Positions 1-8,514 are shown, counted from the first letter of the stretch. The stretch: 64,000 nt of DNA from Nitrospira sp. ND1 (GCF_900170025.1 NZ_FWEX01000005.1:673774-737773); one strand, 5' to 3'. Program-made: numbers and translations. The notes: a model not told the origin generated them from the sequence alone.

Positions 1-86
1 GGGCTCCGGAAATTCGGACAGTGTGCTAAGTGGTAGCCTGGCTTCACCGAGGCCCCCGCGAGGTGGCGACACAAAGGAGCGAGGCG

Positions 87-386
87 ATGAAGAGAACGAG
101 ACGGAATCACGGGGCCACGTTTAAGGCGCAGGTGGCCTTGGCGGCGGTCAAAGGCGACAAAACCCTGGCCGACTTAGCGGAGCAGTTTCAGGTTCACCCC
201 ACCCAGATCACCGAATGGAAGCAGCAATTGCTGGCGCGGGCGGCGGACGTGTTTGGCGGAGCGAACCCGCCAGCAGAGACGCCCGATCTCAAGACCCTGC
301 ACGCCAAGATCGGCCAGCTGGCCCTGGAGAATGATTTTTTAGCCGGGGCGCTCACCAAGGCGGGCTTGCGGAGCGCAAAGCCATGA
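87..386 (+). CDS. IS3 transposase OrfA (helix-turn-helix)
   Basis: About 99 residues. This is the DNA-binding half of an IS3-family transposase. The N-terminal part reads as a helix-turn-helix of the transposase_8 type (LADLAEQFQVHPTQITEWKQ), followed by a short leucine-zipper-like stretch (LKTLHAKIGQLALENDFLAG) used for multimerisation in this family. I place the start at the ATG at 87 because AAGGAG lies 7 nt before it; an upstream GTG at 30 would add residues overlapping the terminal repeat. The stop overlaps the orfB start as ATGA, so OrfB may be made by re-initiation or, as in other IS3 elements, by -1 frameshifting to an OrfAB fusion. Confidence 0.9.
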   Translation: MKRTRRNHGATFKAQVALAAVKGDKTLADLAEQFQVHPTQITEWKQQLLARAADVFGGANPPAETPDLKTLHAKIGQLALENDFLAGALTKAGLRSAKP

Positions 387-1213
387 TCGATCGAACCCAT
401 CCCCTCCCGGTTGTGCGGCAATGCCAGCTGCTGAAGCTGGCCCGCTCGACCGCGTACTACCAGCCGATGCCGGTTTCAGAGACGACGCTGGCGCTGATGC
501 GTCGGATTGACGAGCTGCATCTCCAGTATCCCTTTGCCGGTGCGCGCATGCTGCGCGATCTCTTGCGACGCGAGGGCCGCGCCATTGGCCGACGCCAGGT
601 GGCCACTCTGATGCGCCGCATGGGCATTGAGGCCCTGTATCGCAAACCGTCGCTCAGCCGGCGGCATCCAGCCCATCAGATTTACCCCTATCTCTTGCGG
701 GATCTCACCATCTCGCGTCCGAATCAGGCCTGGGCGGCGGATATCACCTATATTCCCATGCGTCGTGGCTTCCTGTATCTCTTTGCGGTGCTGGACTGGG
801 CGAGTCGTCGGGTCTTGGCGTGGCGGCTGTCCAATACGTTGACGACGGACTTCTGTCTCGAGGCCGTACAGGAGGCGATTACGCAGTATGGCTGCCCCGA
901 GATCTTCAACACCGATCAAGGGTGCCAATTCACGAGCCAGGAGTTCACGGGGCTGCTGACCCACCACGGCATTCAGATCAGCATGGACGGGAAAGGGTGC
1001 TGGCGGGACAACGTGTTCGTGGAACGACTCTGGAAGAGCATTAAATACGAAGAGGTCTATCTACACGCGTACGACACCGTCGAGGCCGCGCATCAGGGGG
1101 TGGCGCGCTATCTGACGTTCTATAATCAGACCCGGCCGCATCAGGCCCTTGACGGTCAGACACCAGACCAGGTGTACTATGACCATCTGACGACACGGCA
1201 GACCGCCGCGTAG
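383..1213 (+). CDS. IS3 transposase OrfB (DDE integrase core)
   Basis: 276 residues. Catalytic subunit of the IS3 transposase. An N-terminal HTH_21-like region (LHLQYPFAGARMLRDLL) precedes an rve integrase core. The DDE triad is visible: Asp in WAADITYI, Asp in FNTDQGCQF, and Glu in FVERLWKSIKYE, with the family's Lys seven residues after the Glu. The C-terminus ends with the typical FYNQTRPHQALDGQTP motif. The frame is intact and full length, so the element could be active. It overlaps orfA by 4 bp. Confidence 0.95.
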   Translation: MIDRTHPLPVVRQCQLLKLARSTAYYQPMPVSETTLALMRRIDELHLQYPFAGARMLRDLLRREGRAIGRRQVATLMRRMGIEALYRKPSLSRRHPAHQIYPYLLRDLTISRPNQAWAADITYIPMRRGFLYLFAVLDWASRRVLAWRLSNTLTTDFCLEAVQEAITQYGCPEIFNTDQGCQFTSQEFTGLLTHHGIQISMDGKGCWRDNVFVERLWKSIKYEEVYLHAYDTVEAAHQGVARYLTFYNQTRPHQALDGQTPDQVYYDHLTTRQTAA

Positions 1214-1272
1214 TCAACAATCCGCCAGGCGCCACTTAAGAATGGGCCGACACTGTCCAACCAACCGGAGCC

Positions 1273-1605
1273 ACCTCTTACTGCCTGAAGGGCTACGACG
1301 ATGAGTCCGAGTACCCTGAGGCCAGCGGCTGCTCGTTCACGAGATATTTCTTTCCCTCAGGATTTGAGGCGGGATGGCGTTTGGCCGGGGAAGCAAAGGT
1401 TCTCTGGGAGGCTTTCCAGCACGTGCGGGCGGAGGCCAAACTGCCCGGTAAAACTGAAATCCCGATGCAGTACTTTTCAAGAACTGTGGAATTTGCTCTC
1501 AGGGACTACAGGTCGATTGACGGCGGCCCACCGACAATTTCGTTGAATCAGTGGAAAGAAGCCATCGAACGTTCTGGATACCGTGATGCGGGGCGATACT
1601 TATGA
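1273..1605 (+). pseudogene. C-terminal fragment of a gene cut by the IS; possibly TniB/TnsC-like
   Basis: An open frame runs out of the right end of the IS3 element and stops at 1605. It encodes about 110 residues (PTGATSYCLKGYDDESEYPE at the junction, GPPTISLNQWKEAIERSGYR near the end). Its stop overlaps the next gene's start as ATGA, the coupling normal for tniB-tniQ or tnsC-tnsD pairs. No Walker motif remains because the N-terminal part lies left of the IS, outside the window. The TniB/TnsC assignment is inferred from position and coupling, not from a motif. Base composition is visibly more AT-rich than the chromosome to the right. Confidence 0.5.
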
Positions 1606-2996
1606 ACCAAGTGAACACAGTGAATTGTCAGACGATGCCGCGCGCAAGATATACTTGGGATGCCAGCCAATGCTTTCCGTTTGAGTCCACATGGTCAATC
1701 CTTCAGAAGTTCATGGGGCTTAATGCATGCGGGGCTCGAGATATTCAGCGCGAATTTGGTATTGCGTCGAAAAGACAACATCCTCAAAACTGGTCGGATC
1801 GGGATCGGAACTTACATGGCTGGGGCGCTCTAAATCCGGAGATCGTACAGCTTTCACTGAACTTAACAGACCTCCAAATGAGGACGGCGCGCACCGTTGA
1901 CTATGTTCGCCCGGACGAAGCGAAAGTGTTAGCCAGTCGATCCCTTCGTATCTGTCCGAAATGTATCAGGGGAGGATTTCATACGCCTCTCCATCAGTTG
2001 GTATTCATTCCCCAATGCCCTCTGCACAAGGAGCCGCTCCTGAACGTCTGTGTTGACTGCGGTAGGCCAACTCCTCTTTACTATTTGTCGAGGCAGTCGT
2101 TTTGTACTCCGTATGGTTGCGCAGAATGCGGAGCGGTCTGGTGGCAACGTAGCCGTGTCGGACAGATGACAGAAGGGGAACAAGAAGAGCGTGTTCGCAT
2201 CATGTCTGAGATCGGGGAGTGGCTGACTAAACGGAGGGAGGACCAAACGATTGAGGCTCAGATCTCAAAATTAGCTCGATTTATACCGGACGAGAATGAA
2301 TTTCAGGCCTATGTTCGACGTCTGCCGGAAAGGTGGGCGGACGTCTTAGGAGTGAGCGCTCCGCAACAAATCGCAGAGTTACGAGAGGCAGACTTACATG
2401 TCACGGTGGAGTATATGACGCGTAGCGTCGATGGACCAGGTTCATCCAGATCTTTAGACAATAGGAAATTTTTCGATGTGTATCGCGCGATTCGCCGTTC
2501 ACTTACAAGGCGAGTTCACAAAGATCATCAAAAGTGTTTTGAGAAAATGGGGCGTGGCCTTTGGTTCCCGGTCACAGCCAGAGAATTGCCCGTGCGGCAA
2601 TTCTGCCAAGAGGCATACGCGTTGCTTCTCTGGAGAATGTTTTGGGAAAACATCGATGTTCCGCAAAAATTCTTTTCGCGGCAGTTATTGCTCATCCATC
2701 GCGAGATAGATTTTGTATCCGACCGAATACTATCAGGCATCTCTCAAGAGGCTGCCATTCGAATATTCGGGCTGGAATGTCTGAGAACGTATCGGCGATG
2801 CCAGGAGCTCGGGAGCTTGATGCGGCAAAAGGAGCATATCGCTTTTCCCTTGTATCGCCTGAATAAGGATCGAGCTGGCGAATGGGTTGTGAAGGTCCCT
2901 AAAATGGGAAACAGGCAGAGGCTTCATTGGTGGTGGCCAAGGCGATGGGAAAAGGCTCTTTCGATTCAAGACCACGAATCAAAACGGGCTGCTTAG
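1602..2996 (+). CDS. TniQ-family transposition target-selection protein
   Basis: 464 residues. TniQ/TnsD proteins direct Tn7- and Tn5053-type transposases to their target. The N-terminal third carries the family's zinc-ribbon pattern: RICPKCIRGGFHTPLHQLVF (about residues 112-131), CPLHKEPLLNVCVDCGRPTP, then CAECGAVWW, giving paired cysteines and the CP-x-H signature. The C-terminal part is helical with no motif I can name. The gene is coupled (ATGA) to the truncated upstream gene and followed by a transposon-like end at 3306-3374. AT-rich codon use and foreign neighbours indicate horizontal transfer. No TnsA/TnsB gene is visible, so the element is incomplete within the window. Confidence 0.75.
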   Translation: MNQVNTVNCQTMPRARYTWDASQCFPFESTWSILQKFMGLNACGARDIQREFGIASKRQHPQNWSDRDRNLHGWGALNPEIVQLSLNLTDLQMRTARTVDYVRPDEAKVLASRSLRICPKCIRGGFHTPLHQLVFIPQCPLHKEPLLNVCVDCGRPTPLYYLSRQSFCTPYGCAECGAVWWQRSRVGQMTEGEQEERVRIMSEIGEWLTKRREDQTIEAQISKLARFIPDENEFQAYVRRLPERWADVLGVSAPQQIAELREADLHVTVEYMTRSVDGPGSSRSLDNRKFFDVYRAIRRSLTRRVHKDHQKCFEKMGRGLWFPVTARELPVRQFCQEAYALLLWRMFWENIDVPQKFFSRQLLLIHREIDFVSDRILSGISQEAAIRIFGLECLRTYRRCQELGSLMRQKEHIAFPLYRLNKDRAGEWVVKVPKMGNRQRLHWWWPRRWEKALSIQDHESKRAA

Positions 2997-3058
2997 GATG
3001 ACATTCTAAAAAGGCGTTTGGACTTGAAGAATATACCGTAAGGGAGAGCATCGGCTTA

Positions 3059-3301
3059 GTGCCAGAGATTCGCCCGCATCTGCCCCAGTTTCCGGCCCTT
3101 CTATATATTTGGCCTGGAAGACACCATCCTTGTATGGCAAAGCTAATTCTTGCCGTTCGTCGAAAAATCATCCAATTGACTGAGTTGGGGTATCAGCCTA
3201 CACTCGGCTGCTATAGCAAGCGGCGCGGGAATGAACATTTTTGTGCCCAGTGCCCAAATACGGCTGACATCATTTTACTTCCAAAGTGTAATAAGATTTA
3301 G
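3059..3301 (+). CDS. Uncertain small ORF in the transposon remnant
   Basis: A GTG-initiated frame of 80 residues after the TniQ gene. The same frame is open back to a stop at 2999-3001, so it may begin earlier or be the tail of a decayed gene. The end contains a possible zinc site, CYSKRRGNEHFCAQC. No ribosome-binding site is evident and I recognise no family. It lies in the AT-rich segment and could be a cargo remnant or a chance frame. Confidence 0.25.
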   Translation: MPEIRPHLPQFPALLYIWPGRHHPCMAKLILAVRRKIIQLTELGYQPTLGCYSKRRGNEHFCAQCPNTADIILLPKCNKI

Positions 3302-3305
3302 TAGT

Positions 3306-3374
3306 TCGGACATGTGGAGTGGGACGGAATCTCGAATCGGACAAGCAAGTTGACATAATATATCTTATCGGACA
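3306..3374 (+). repeat. Three TCGGACA repeats at 31-bp period; putative right end of a Tn7-like transposon
   Basis: TCGGACA occurs at 3306-3312, 3337-3343 and 3368-3374, with start-to-start distances of exactly 31 bp each. Read inward from the right, the last copy gives a terminus beginning TGTCCGA, matching the 5'-TGT...ACA-3' ends of Tn7, Tn5053 and Mu-like elements, whose ends carry several transposase-binding sites. The AT-rich region with the TniQ gene ends here and typical chromosomal sequence begins immediately to the right. The matching left end is not in the window. Confidence 0.6.
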
Positions 3375-3382
3375 TTTATCCG

Positions 3383-4021
3383 ATGCTGTCTTTTGAGCTG
3401 TTGGCTCGCGTCCGCAAAGAACTGTTCCTCACCGGCAGCGCACTCTACGAGACGATTGTCGCCATCGCGGAACGCGTCAACCGCAAGGTCCATGTCCTGC
3501 GCCTCCATGGTCAGGCCACGACGATTCTGAACCAGATTCACGCCATTCATCGACAGGTCGGTCGCCGCATCGCAGAGTTGGGAACCAAACCCTCCGGCGC
3601 CATACCGGCGGTCGCTCCCGGCACGCTCCCGTCGCTGGAAAATACCATCCGCACAGCCTCCGACCGCATCAAGGGGCAACAGGCCGCCTTGCAACAGATC
3701 GAACGGCATATCCGTGACCTCAAGATCGAATTGGCCCACGAGGACCTGCTCACCATGCAACGCGAACTGGGTCTGCGTGACGCGGCCATCGAACGCGTGC
3801 TCGTCGCCCGTGGCGCACCGGTCATCGGCCATCCGATCGGTGAATTCGACCTGCCGTCGACGACCCACATCGTGGCGGTCTTTCGAGGCCCATTCCTGCT
3901 CCCGCTCTCCGATTCCATGACGCTCCGGCCCGACGACATTGTGATTCTTGTCGGCCTTCGCCACGACTTGGCTCACTGGCTTCCGCATTTCCAACGACCG
4001 GCTGCATCGAAATCGGCCTAA
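3383..4021 (+). CDS. TrkA-C domain protein, possibly 5'-truncated
   Basis: 212 residues. The last 70 or so form a TrkA_C (RCK_C) domain, a ligand-binding module of K+ channels and transporters: RGAPVIGHPIGEFDLPSTTH, then MTLRPDDIVILVGLRHDL. The N-terminal part is helical (LLARVRKELFLTGSALYETI) without membrane segments or an NAD-binding RCK_N fold. No ribosome-binding site precedes the ATG, which lies only 9 bp from the transposon end at 3374, inside a dyad (ATCGGA at 3366-3371, TCCGAT at 3378-3383). The gene may therefore have lost its real 5' end, perhaps a membrane domain, when the element inserted. It could also be a stand-alone regulator. Confidence 0.7.
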   Translation: MLSFELLARVRKELFLTGSALYETIVAIAERVNRKVHVLRLHGQATTILNQIHAIHRQVGRRIAELGTKPSGAIPAVAPGTLPSLENTIRTASDRIKGQQAALQQIERHIRDLKIELAHEDLLTMQRELGLRDAAIERVLVARGAPVIGHPIGEFDLPSTTHIVAVFRGPFLLPLSDSMTLRPDDIVILVGLRHDLAHWLPHFQRPAASKSA

Positions 4022-4108
4022 GCCTCCTCGCTTCCGTTGCCGCCCGAGAATCTGTTATTCTGAAACCGAACCAGGTTCGTGAGATTCGGCCTCCGGAGCT
4101 TGCCCAGC

Positions 4109-5515
4109 ATGAAGACACAGACTTCCTTCGCGACCGCACTCATTCTCGCTCTCGGTTTCTCCGGGTGGCTGACAGGCACCTCAGCGATCACACTGGCCGC
4201 TACCGACATCGCATCACCCCCTCGGAAAGAGTCGCCTGGGCTGCGCATGCTCGAAGAACTCCAAACCGTGATCACGGACTTGGCCGAGGAGGCTAAACCG
4301 TCGGTCGTGAGCATTTTCCCGATTCAGACCCTGGGCAAGTCGCGCGACGGATCCGGCGAGCGGGTTCCGAACTCCACAGGTTCCGGCTCAGGCGTCATCG
4401 TCGATCCAAACGGTCACATTATTACGAATAACCATGTGGTGGGTGATGCCACGGAAGTTGAGGTTCGCCTCTCCGACAAGACCAAACTGTTCGCACAAGT
4501 CGTCGGCAAGGATCCGGACACCGACCTGGCTGTTCTGAAAGTCACGACCGACCACCCCCTCCCCGCCGCCCGGTTCGGTGACTCCACCGGAGTGAAGGTC
4601 GGTCAGTGGGTGCTGGCGGTCGGAAACCCCTTCGGTCTGGATCGAACGGTGACGCTCGGGGTGGTCAGCGGCATCGGGCGGGAAAACATCAATCTCTCAC
4701 GGTACGAGAACTTCATCCAGACCGACGCCTCCATCAATCCAGGGAACTCCGGCGGACCGCTCTTCAATCTGCGGGGAGATGTCATCGGCATCAACACGGC
4801 CATCATCAATTTTGCCCAGGGGATCGGATTTGCGATTCCCTCCAACATGGCCAAGCAGGTGATGAACCAGCTCATCTCGAAGGGAAAGGTCGTGCGGGCC
4901 TGGCTGGGCGTCGGGCTGCAACCGCTGACACCGGATCTGGCCAACAAATTCGGCGTGGATGAAAACGAAGGGGTCCTGGTGAACGAAGTATTCGAACGGG
5001 ACCCGGCCGCTCTGGCCGGCATCAAGCCGGGCGATGTCATCACCAAAGTCGATGGCGCGCTCGTCGATACCCCGAACAAACTCTCCCGCCTGGTCGCCGC
5101 GTTAGACCCCGGTTCCACGACGCATGTTGAAGTCGTGCGGGACGGCAAACGCCTCACGCTGAACGTGGCCCTGAGCGAACGCCGTGATGCGGTGGTTACG
5201 GCCTCTCTTCCTCAGAGCAGGACGGACTTGAAGCTGGGAATCGACGTACAAGACCTGACTGCGGGTCTGGCGGAGAAGTTTCGACTGAACGAGAGCAGAG
5301 GCGTTCTGATCTCGAAAGTAGAAGCAGGAAGTCTGGCCCAGGCCGAAGGGTTGCGGGAAGGCGATCTGGTCAAGGAAGTCAACCGCGTCGACACAGGCAC
5401 AGTCGGAGAATTCACGGTGGCCGTCTCCAAGGTCAAACGCGGCGACACGATTCTCTTGCGCGTCCTGCGCGAAGGGCGGGCATTCTACGTCGTCCTGAAG
5501 CCCGCCGATCGGTAA
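4109..5515 (+). CDS. degP: Periplasmic serine protease, HtrA/Deg (Do) family
   Basis: 468 residues from the ATG at 4109, chosen because GGAG lies 11 nt upstream and a clean signal peptide follows (MKTQTSFATALILALGFSGW); the frame also opens at a GTG at 4079. The trypsin-like domain has the triad His109 (TNNHVVGD), Asp139 (DPDTDLAVLK) and Ser214 (INPGNSGGPLF). Two PDZ domains follow, the first near 270-360 (GVLVNEVFERDPAALAGIKP) and the second near 380-465 (GVLISKVEAGSLAQAEGLRE). It degrades or refolds damaged envelope proteins. Length and architecture are typical of DegP/DegQ; which paralogue it is cannot be decided here. Confidence 0.93.
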   Translation: MKTQTSFATALILALGFSGWLTGTSAITLAATDIASPPRKESPGLRMLEELQTVITDLAEEAKPSVVSIFPIQTLGKSRDGSGERVPNSTGSGSGVIVDPNGHIITNNHVVGDATEVEVRLSDKTKLFAQVVGKDPDTDLAVLKVTTDHPLPAARFGDSTGVKVGQWVLAVGNPFGLDRTVTLGVVSGIGRENINLSRYENFIQTDASINPGNSGGPLFNLRGDVIGINTAIINFAQGIGFAIPSNMAKQVMNQLISKGKVVRAWLGVGLQPLTPDLANKFGVDENEGVLVNEVFERDPAALAGIKPGDVITKVDGALVDTPNKLSRLVAALDPGSTTHVEVVRDGKRLTLNVALSERRDAVVTASLPQSRTDLKLGIDVQDLTAGLAEKFRLNESRGVLISKVEAGSLAQAEGLREGDLVKEVNRVDTGTVGEFTVAVSKVKRGDTILLRVLREGRAFYVVLKPADR

Positions 5516-5558
5516 GAGGGATAGCCCGCCAATCCTTCCTTCTGGCGGATCCCGCCGG

Positions 5559-7664
5559 TCAATGCGCCACGGCCCCGTGGCGCTCCATCTTGTGTTCCTC
5601 AATGATGCGGCCGGCCAACTCGCGCGGCACTTCCTCGTATTGAGCATATTCCATTGCGTAGCTCCCCTGTCCTCCCGTCATTGAATTTAGTGACGCCGCA
5701 TAGCTGAGCATCTCGGCCTGTGGCACCAGGGCCTTGACGATTTCAATGTGGCCGTTCGCCTCGACCATGACGATCCGGCCTCGCCTCGCATTCAGGTCGC
5801 CAAGGACCGTCCCCACACATTCGGCCGGTACCTCGACTTCAACCGTCATCAGCGGCTCAAGCAAGATCGGGTGGGCCGCTTCCAGCGCTTTTTTCACTCC
5901 CATCGACCCGGCGATTTTGAAGGCCAACTCGGATGAATCCACCACATGGTAGGAGCCATCGTAGACGGTCACCCGCACATCGACGGCAGGATACCCGGCA
6001 AGCGGCCCTTCATGCAGCGCCTCCACGACACCCTTTTCGACCGCCGGCACGAAGTTGCGCGGAATGGCGCCGCCGACGATTTTATTCTCAAACTCGAAGC
6101 CCTGGCCGCGCGGCAACGGACCGACTTCCAACCAGCAATCACCATATTGGCCATGGCCGCCGGTCTGCTTCTTATACTTCCCCTGTGCCTGGGCCACGCT
6201 ACGAATCGTTTCCCGATACGGAATTTTCGGCGCGTGCACAATCACGTCCGCGCCGTATTTACGATGCAGTTTTTCCAACGCCACATCGATGTGTAATTGG
6301 CCCATGCCGCTCAGGACCATCTCCTTCGTCTCGATATGACGCACGAACTCCAGGCTCGGATCTTCCTCGATCACCTTATGCAGCCCCAGGCTCACCTTCT
6401 CGATATCTGTCTTCGATTTCGGCTCGATCGCAAACGACACCACCGGCCTGGGAAATGGAATCCCGGGATATCGGATCGGCGCATGCTCGTCACAGAGCGT
6501 ATCTCCCGTCACCGTATCCTTCAGCTTGCCGATCGCCACGATTTCTCCGGCCGTCGCACGCGTGATCGGCGTATATTTTTTGCCGAAAATGGAGAACAGA
6601 TGCCCGCCTCGCTCCCTGACCTGCCGCGTGGAATTATACATTGCGGTATCCGCTTCCAGCGTTCCCGAATAGACGCGCACGTAAGAAAGACGGCCGATGA
6701 ATGGATCGATGAGGGTCTTGAAGACGACGGCGGAGAATGGATCGGTCGGCAGCGGGTGCCTGTTTATCGGTCCCCCGTCTTCCATCGACCCTGTGCCCTG
6801 CAGCGGTGCAACCCGGGCGCGACTGACTGGTGAGGGCAACAGATCGACGAGAGTGTGCAGGAGCGAGTGCACACCGATGTGTCGCAAGGCGGATCCTCCG
6901 ACGATGGGCACCAGCGACCCGCGTTGAACTCCGGCCTGCAGTCCCTCCAGCAACGCCTCCTCCGTCAATGCGCCGTCGGTCAAATACCGTTCGAGCAGCG
7001 CCTCGTCTCCCTCGGCTACGAGTTCCATGACGCGACGCCTGGCTTGATCAACCCGGTCACGCCACTCAGGCGGCACCGGCCCCTGCTGCGATTTCGGACG
7101 GTCCGGCTGCGACGTCACCACATGATTCTGCAACACATCCACGACGTCGCCCAATTGCGCACCGCTGCCCATCGGCAGGATCAGGGGAACGGCAGTCATC
7201 TCCAATTCCTTGGTCAGATCCTCCACCGTGTTGTCGAATACCGTGCCGTCCTTGTCCAGATCATTGACGAACACGACACAGGGTACCCCGGAGTCACGGA
7301 CCATCGACCAGATCCTCTGCAGGGCGCTGCGCACGCCCGATGCCGCACTCACGACCAATACCACACCGTCTGCCGCACGCAATGCCGATCGCGTCTCACC
7401 GATGAAGCTGGGCGAGCCCGGGGTATCCAGAAGCGTGAGCACTCGATCCTGATAAGAGCAACGAAGGACGGTGGTGTTGAGTGAGGTTCGGCGATGGATT
7501 TCTTCCGGCTCAAAATCCGACACCGTGGTTCCGGCGAAGATGGAGCCGGGAGCGGAGAGACTGCCCGCGCAATACGCCAGCGCTTCGACTAACGAGGTTT
7601 TGCCCGATCCCGCATGCGATACCACAGCCACATTCCTGATGGATTCGGTGAGGGGAACGTTCAT
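5559..7664 (-). CDS. EF-G-like translation factor GTPase (EF-G2 type)
   Basis: 701 residues from the ATG at 7664, which follows GGAGGAGGT directly; the frame extends to 7733 but without such a site. Order: GTPase domain with P-loop SHAGSGKTSLVEAL and G3 DTPGSPSF, then EF-G domains II-V (C-terminal GDLNARRGRIVMVEANGHIE). Full-length EF-G paralogues of this group are thought to act in elongation or ribosome recycling beside the main FusA. The G4 motif is unusual: VNDLDKDG, where NKxD is expected, so the Lys is replaced by Asp. It is convergent with the upstream protease gene, 43 bp apart. Confidence 0.9.
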   Translation of the reverse strand: MNVPLTESIRNVAVVSHAGSGKTSLVEALAYCAGSLSAPGSIFAGTTVSDFEPEEIHRRTSLNTTVLRCSYQDRVLTLLDTPGSPSFIGETRSALRAADGVVLVVSAASGVRSALQRIWSMVRDSGVPCVVFVNDLDKDGTVFDNTVEDLTKELEMTAVPLILPMGSGAQLGDVVDVLQNHVVTSQPDRPKSQQGPVPPEWRDRVDQARRRVMELVAEGDEALLERYLTDGALTEEALLEGLQAGVQRGSLVPIVGGSALRHIGVHSLLHTLVDLLPSPVSRARVAPLQGTGSMEDGGPINRHPLPTDPFSAVVFKTLIDPFIGRLSYVRVYSGTLEADTAMYNSTRQVRERGGHLFSIFGKKYTPITRATAGEIVAIGKLKDTVTGDTLCDEHAPIRYPGIPFPRPVVSFAIEPKSKTDIEKVSLGLHKVIEEDPSLEFVRHIETKEMVLSGMGQLHIDVALEKLHRKYGADVIVHAPKIPYRETIRSVAQAQGKYKKQTGGHGQYGDCWLEVGPLPRGQGFEFENKIVGGAIPRNFVPAVEKGVVEALHEGPLAGYPAVDVRVTVYDGSYHVVDSSELAFKIAGSMGVKKALEAAHPILLEPLMTVEVEVPAECVGTVLGDLNARRGRIVMVEANGHIEIVKALVPQAEMLSYAASLNSMTGGQGSYAMEYAQYEEVPRELAGRIIEEHKMERHGAVAH

Positions 7665-7797
7665 GATGACCTCCTCCGATGAGTCGGCGGCCGCTGTGGG
7701 CCTGGTTAGAGAGACACGTGCAGGTGATGCCATCCTTTCTCAAAACATTCGATCGAATTCTGCCGGGAAAGGAGCGAGCGCGATCTGTCGCCGCAGT

Positions 7798-8514
7798 TCA
7801 TACCCTCGCGCCTTCCCCATTCAACCACCCCTGGTCGGCAAAACTGACATAGCGACCGTCCCCCACGATGAGGTGATCCAGGACCTGAATTCCCAGGAGA
7901 GAACCGGCAGACACCAGCCGGGCCGTCAACACCCGGTCTTCCTGGCTTGGCGTGGGGTCCCCGCTGGGATGATTGTGGAGGAAAATGACTCCGGCGGCAG
8001 ACGCACGCATGGCGGGAATAAAGACTTCCCTTGGATGCACGATGCTCAACGTCAGACTGCCTTCAGAAATCGTCACGTCGCGAATGACTTGGTTCTTGGC
8101 GTCCAGCAGCACCACCGCGAAAATCTCGTGCCGCAAGTCCCGCAACCGTGCGTGGTAATGCTTAAACAGGTCGGCGCTCGAGCTGATGCGCGTCCCGGTC
8201 GTCAACGGCGCAGACACCGCGCGTTTCCCGACTTCTACCGCCGCCTTCAACTGCGCAGCCTTGGCAGGGCCCACTCCGGGAATGGCGCAGAGCTCCTCGG
8301 CGCTGCAATGCAGCAGGCCGAAGATACCTCCGACACGATCGAGTACTTCCATCCCGACTTTGACGGCGGAGGCTTCCTGCCGCCCCACGCGCAACAGAAT
8401 GGCCAACAATTGAGCGTCGGAGAGGCTTTCGGCACCCTCACGGAGCAAACGTTCGCGCGGACGTTCAGTCTCGGGCCACTTTCCAATCCCGCGCCCTGTT
8501 TTTTGGGGTGTCAT
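7798..8514 (-). CDS. radC: RadC-family JAMM-domain protein
   Basis: 238 residues. An N-terminal helix-hairpin-helix region (LCAIPGVGPAKAAQLKAAVE) is followed by a JAB/MPN metalloprotease-like domain with the conserved zinc site HNHPSGDPTPSQED (HxH...D). The name comes from an old radiation-sensitivity assignment; the biochemical role is unsettled. Length and motifs are complete. AGGAAG precedes the ATG at 8514 with normal spacing. It is divergent from the small zinc-ribbon gene at 8700. Confidence 0.92.
   Translation of the reverse strand: MTPQKTGRGIGKWPETERPRERLLREGAESLSDAQLLAILLRVGRQEASAVKVGMEVLDRVGGIFGLLHCSAEELCAIPGVGPAKAAQLKAAVEVGKRAVSAPLTTGTRISSSADLFKHYHARLRDLRHEIFAVVLLDAKNQVIRDVTISEGSLTLSIVHPREVFIPAMRASAAGVIFLHNHPSGDPTPSQEDRVLTARLVSAGSLLGIQVLDHLIVGDGRYVSFADQGWLNGEGARV

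Larger units (their letters stand above)
2..1272 (+). mobile_element. IS3-family insertion sequence
   Basis: A complete two-ORF IS3-type element. The inner inverted repeat is GGACAGTGT at 16-24 against ACACTGTCC at 1250-1258. A second matching pair, GGCTCCGG at 2-9 and CCGGAGCC at 1265-1272, lies outside it at the same 6-bp distance on each side, so the full imperfect inverted repeat may be 23 bp. Alternatively the element sits inside a palindromic target. Only one base of left flank is present, so target duplication cannot be tested. The right flank continues an open reading frame (1273-1605), so the element interrupts a gene. Confidence 0.85.

Noticed and set aside
3350-3379. TTGACA at 3350 as the promoter of the TrkA-C gene
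   Set aside because: No acceptable -10 box at 16-18 bp, and it lies in the putative transposon end.
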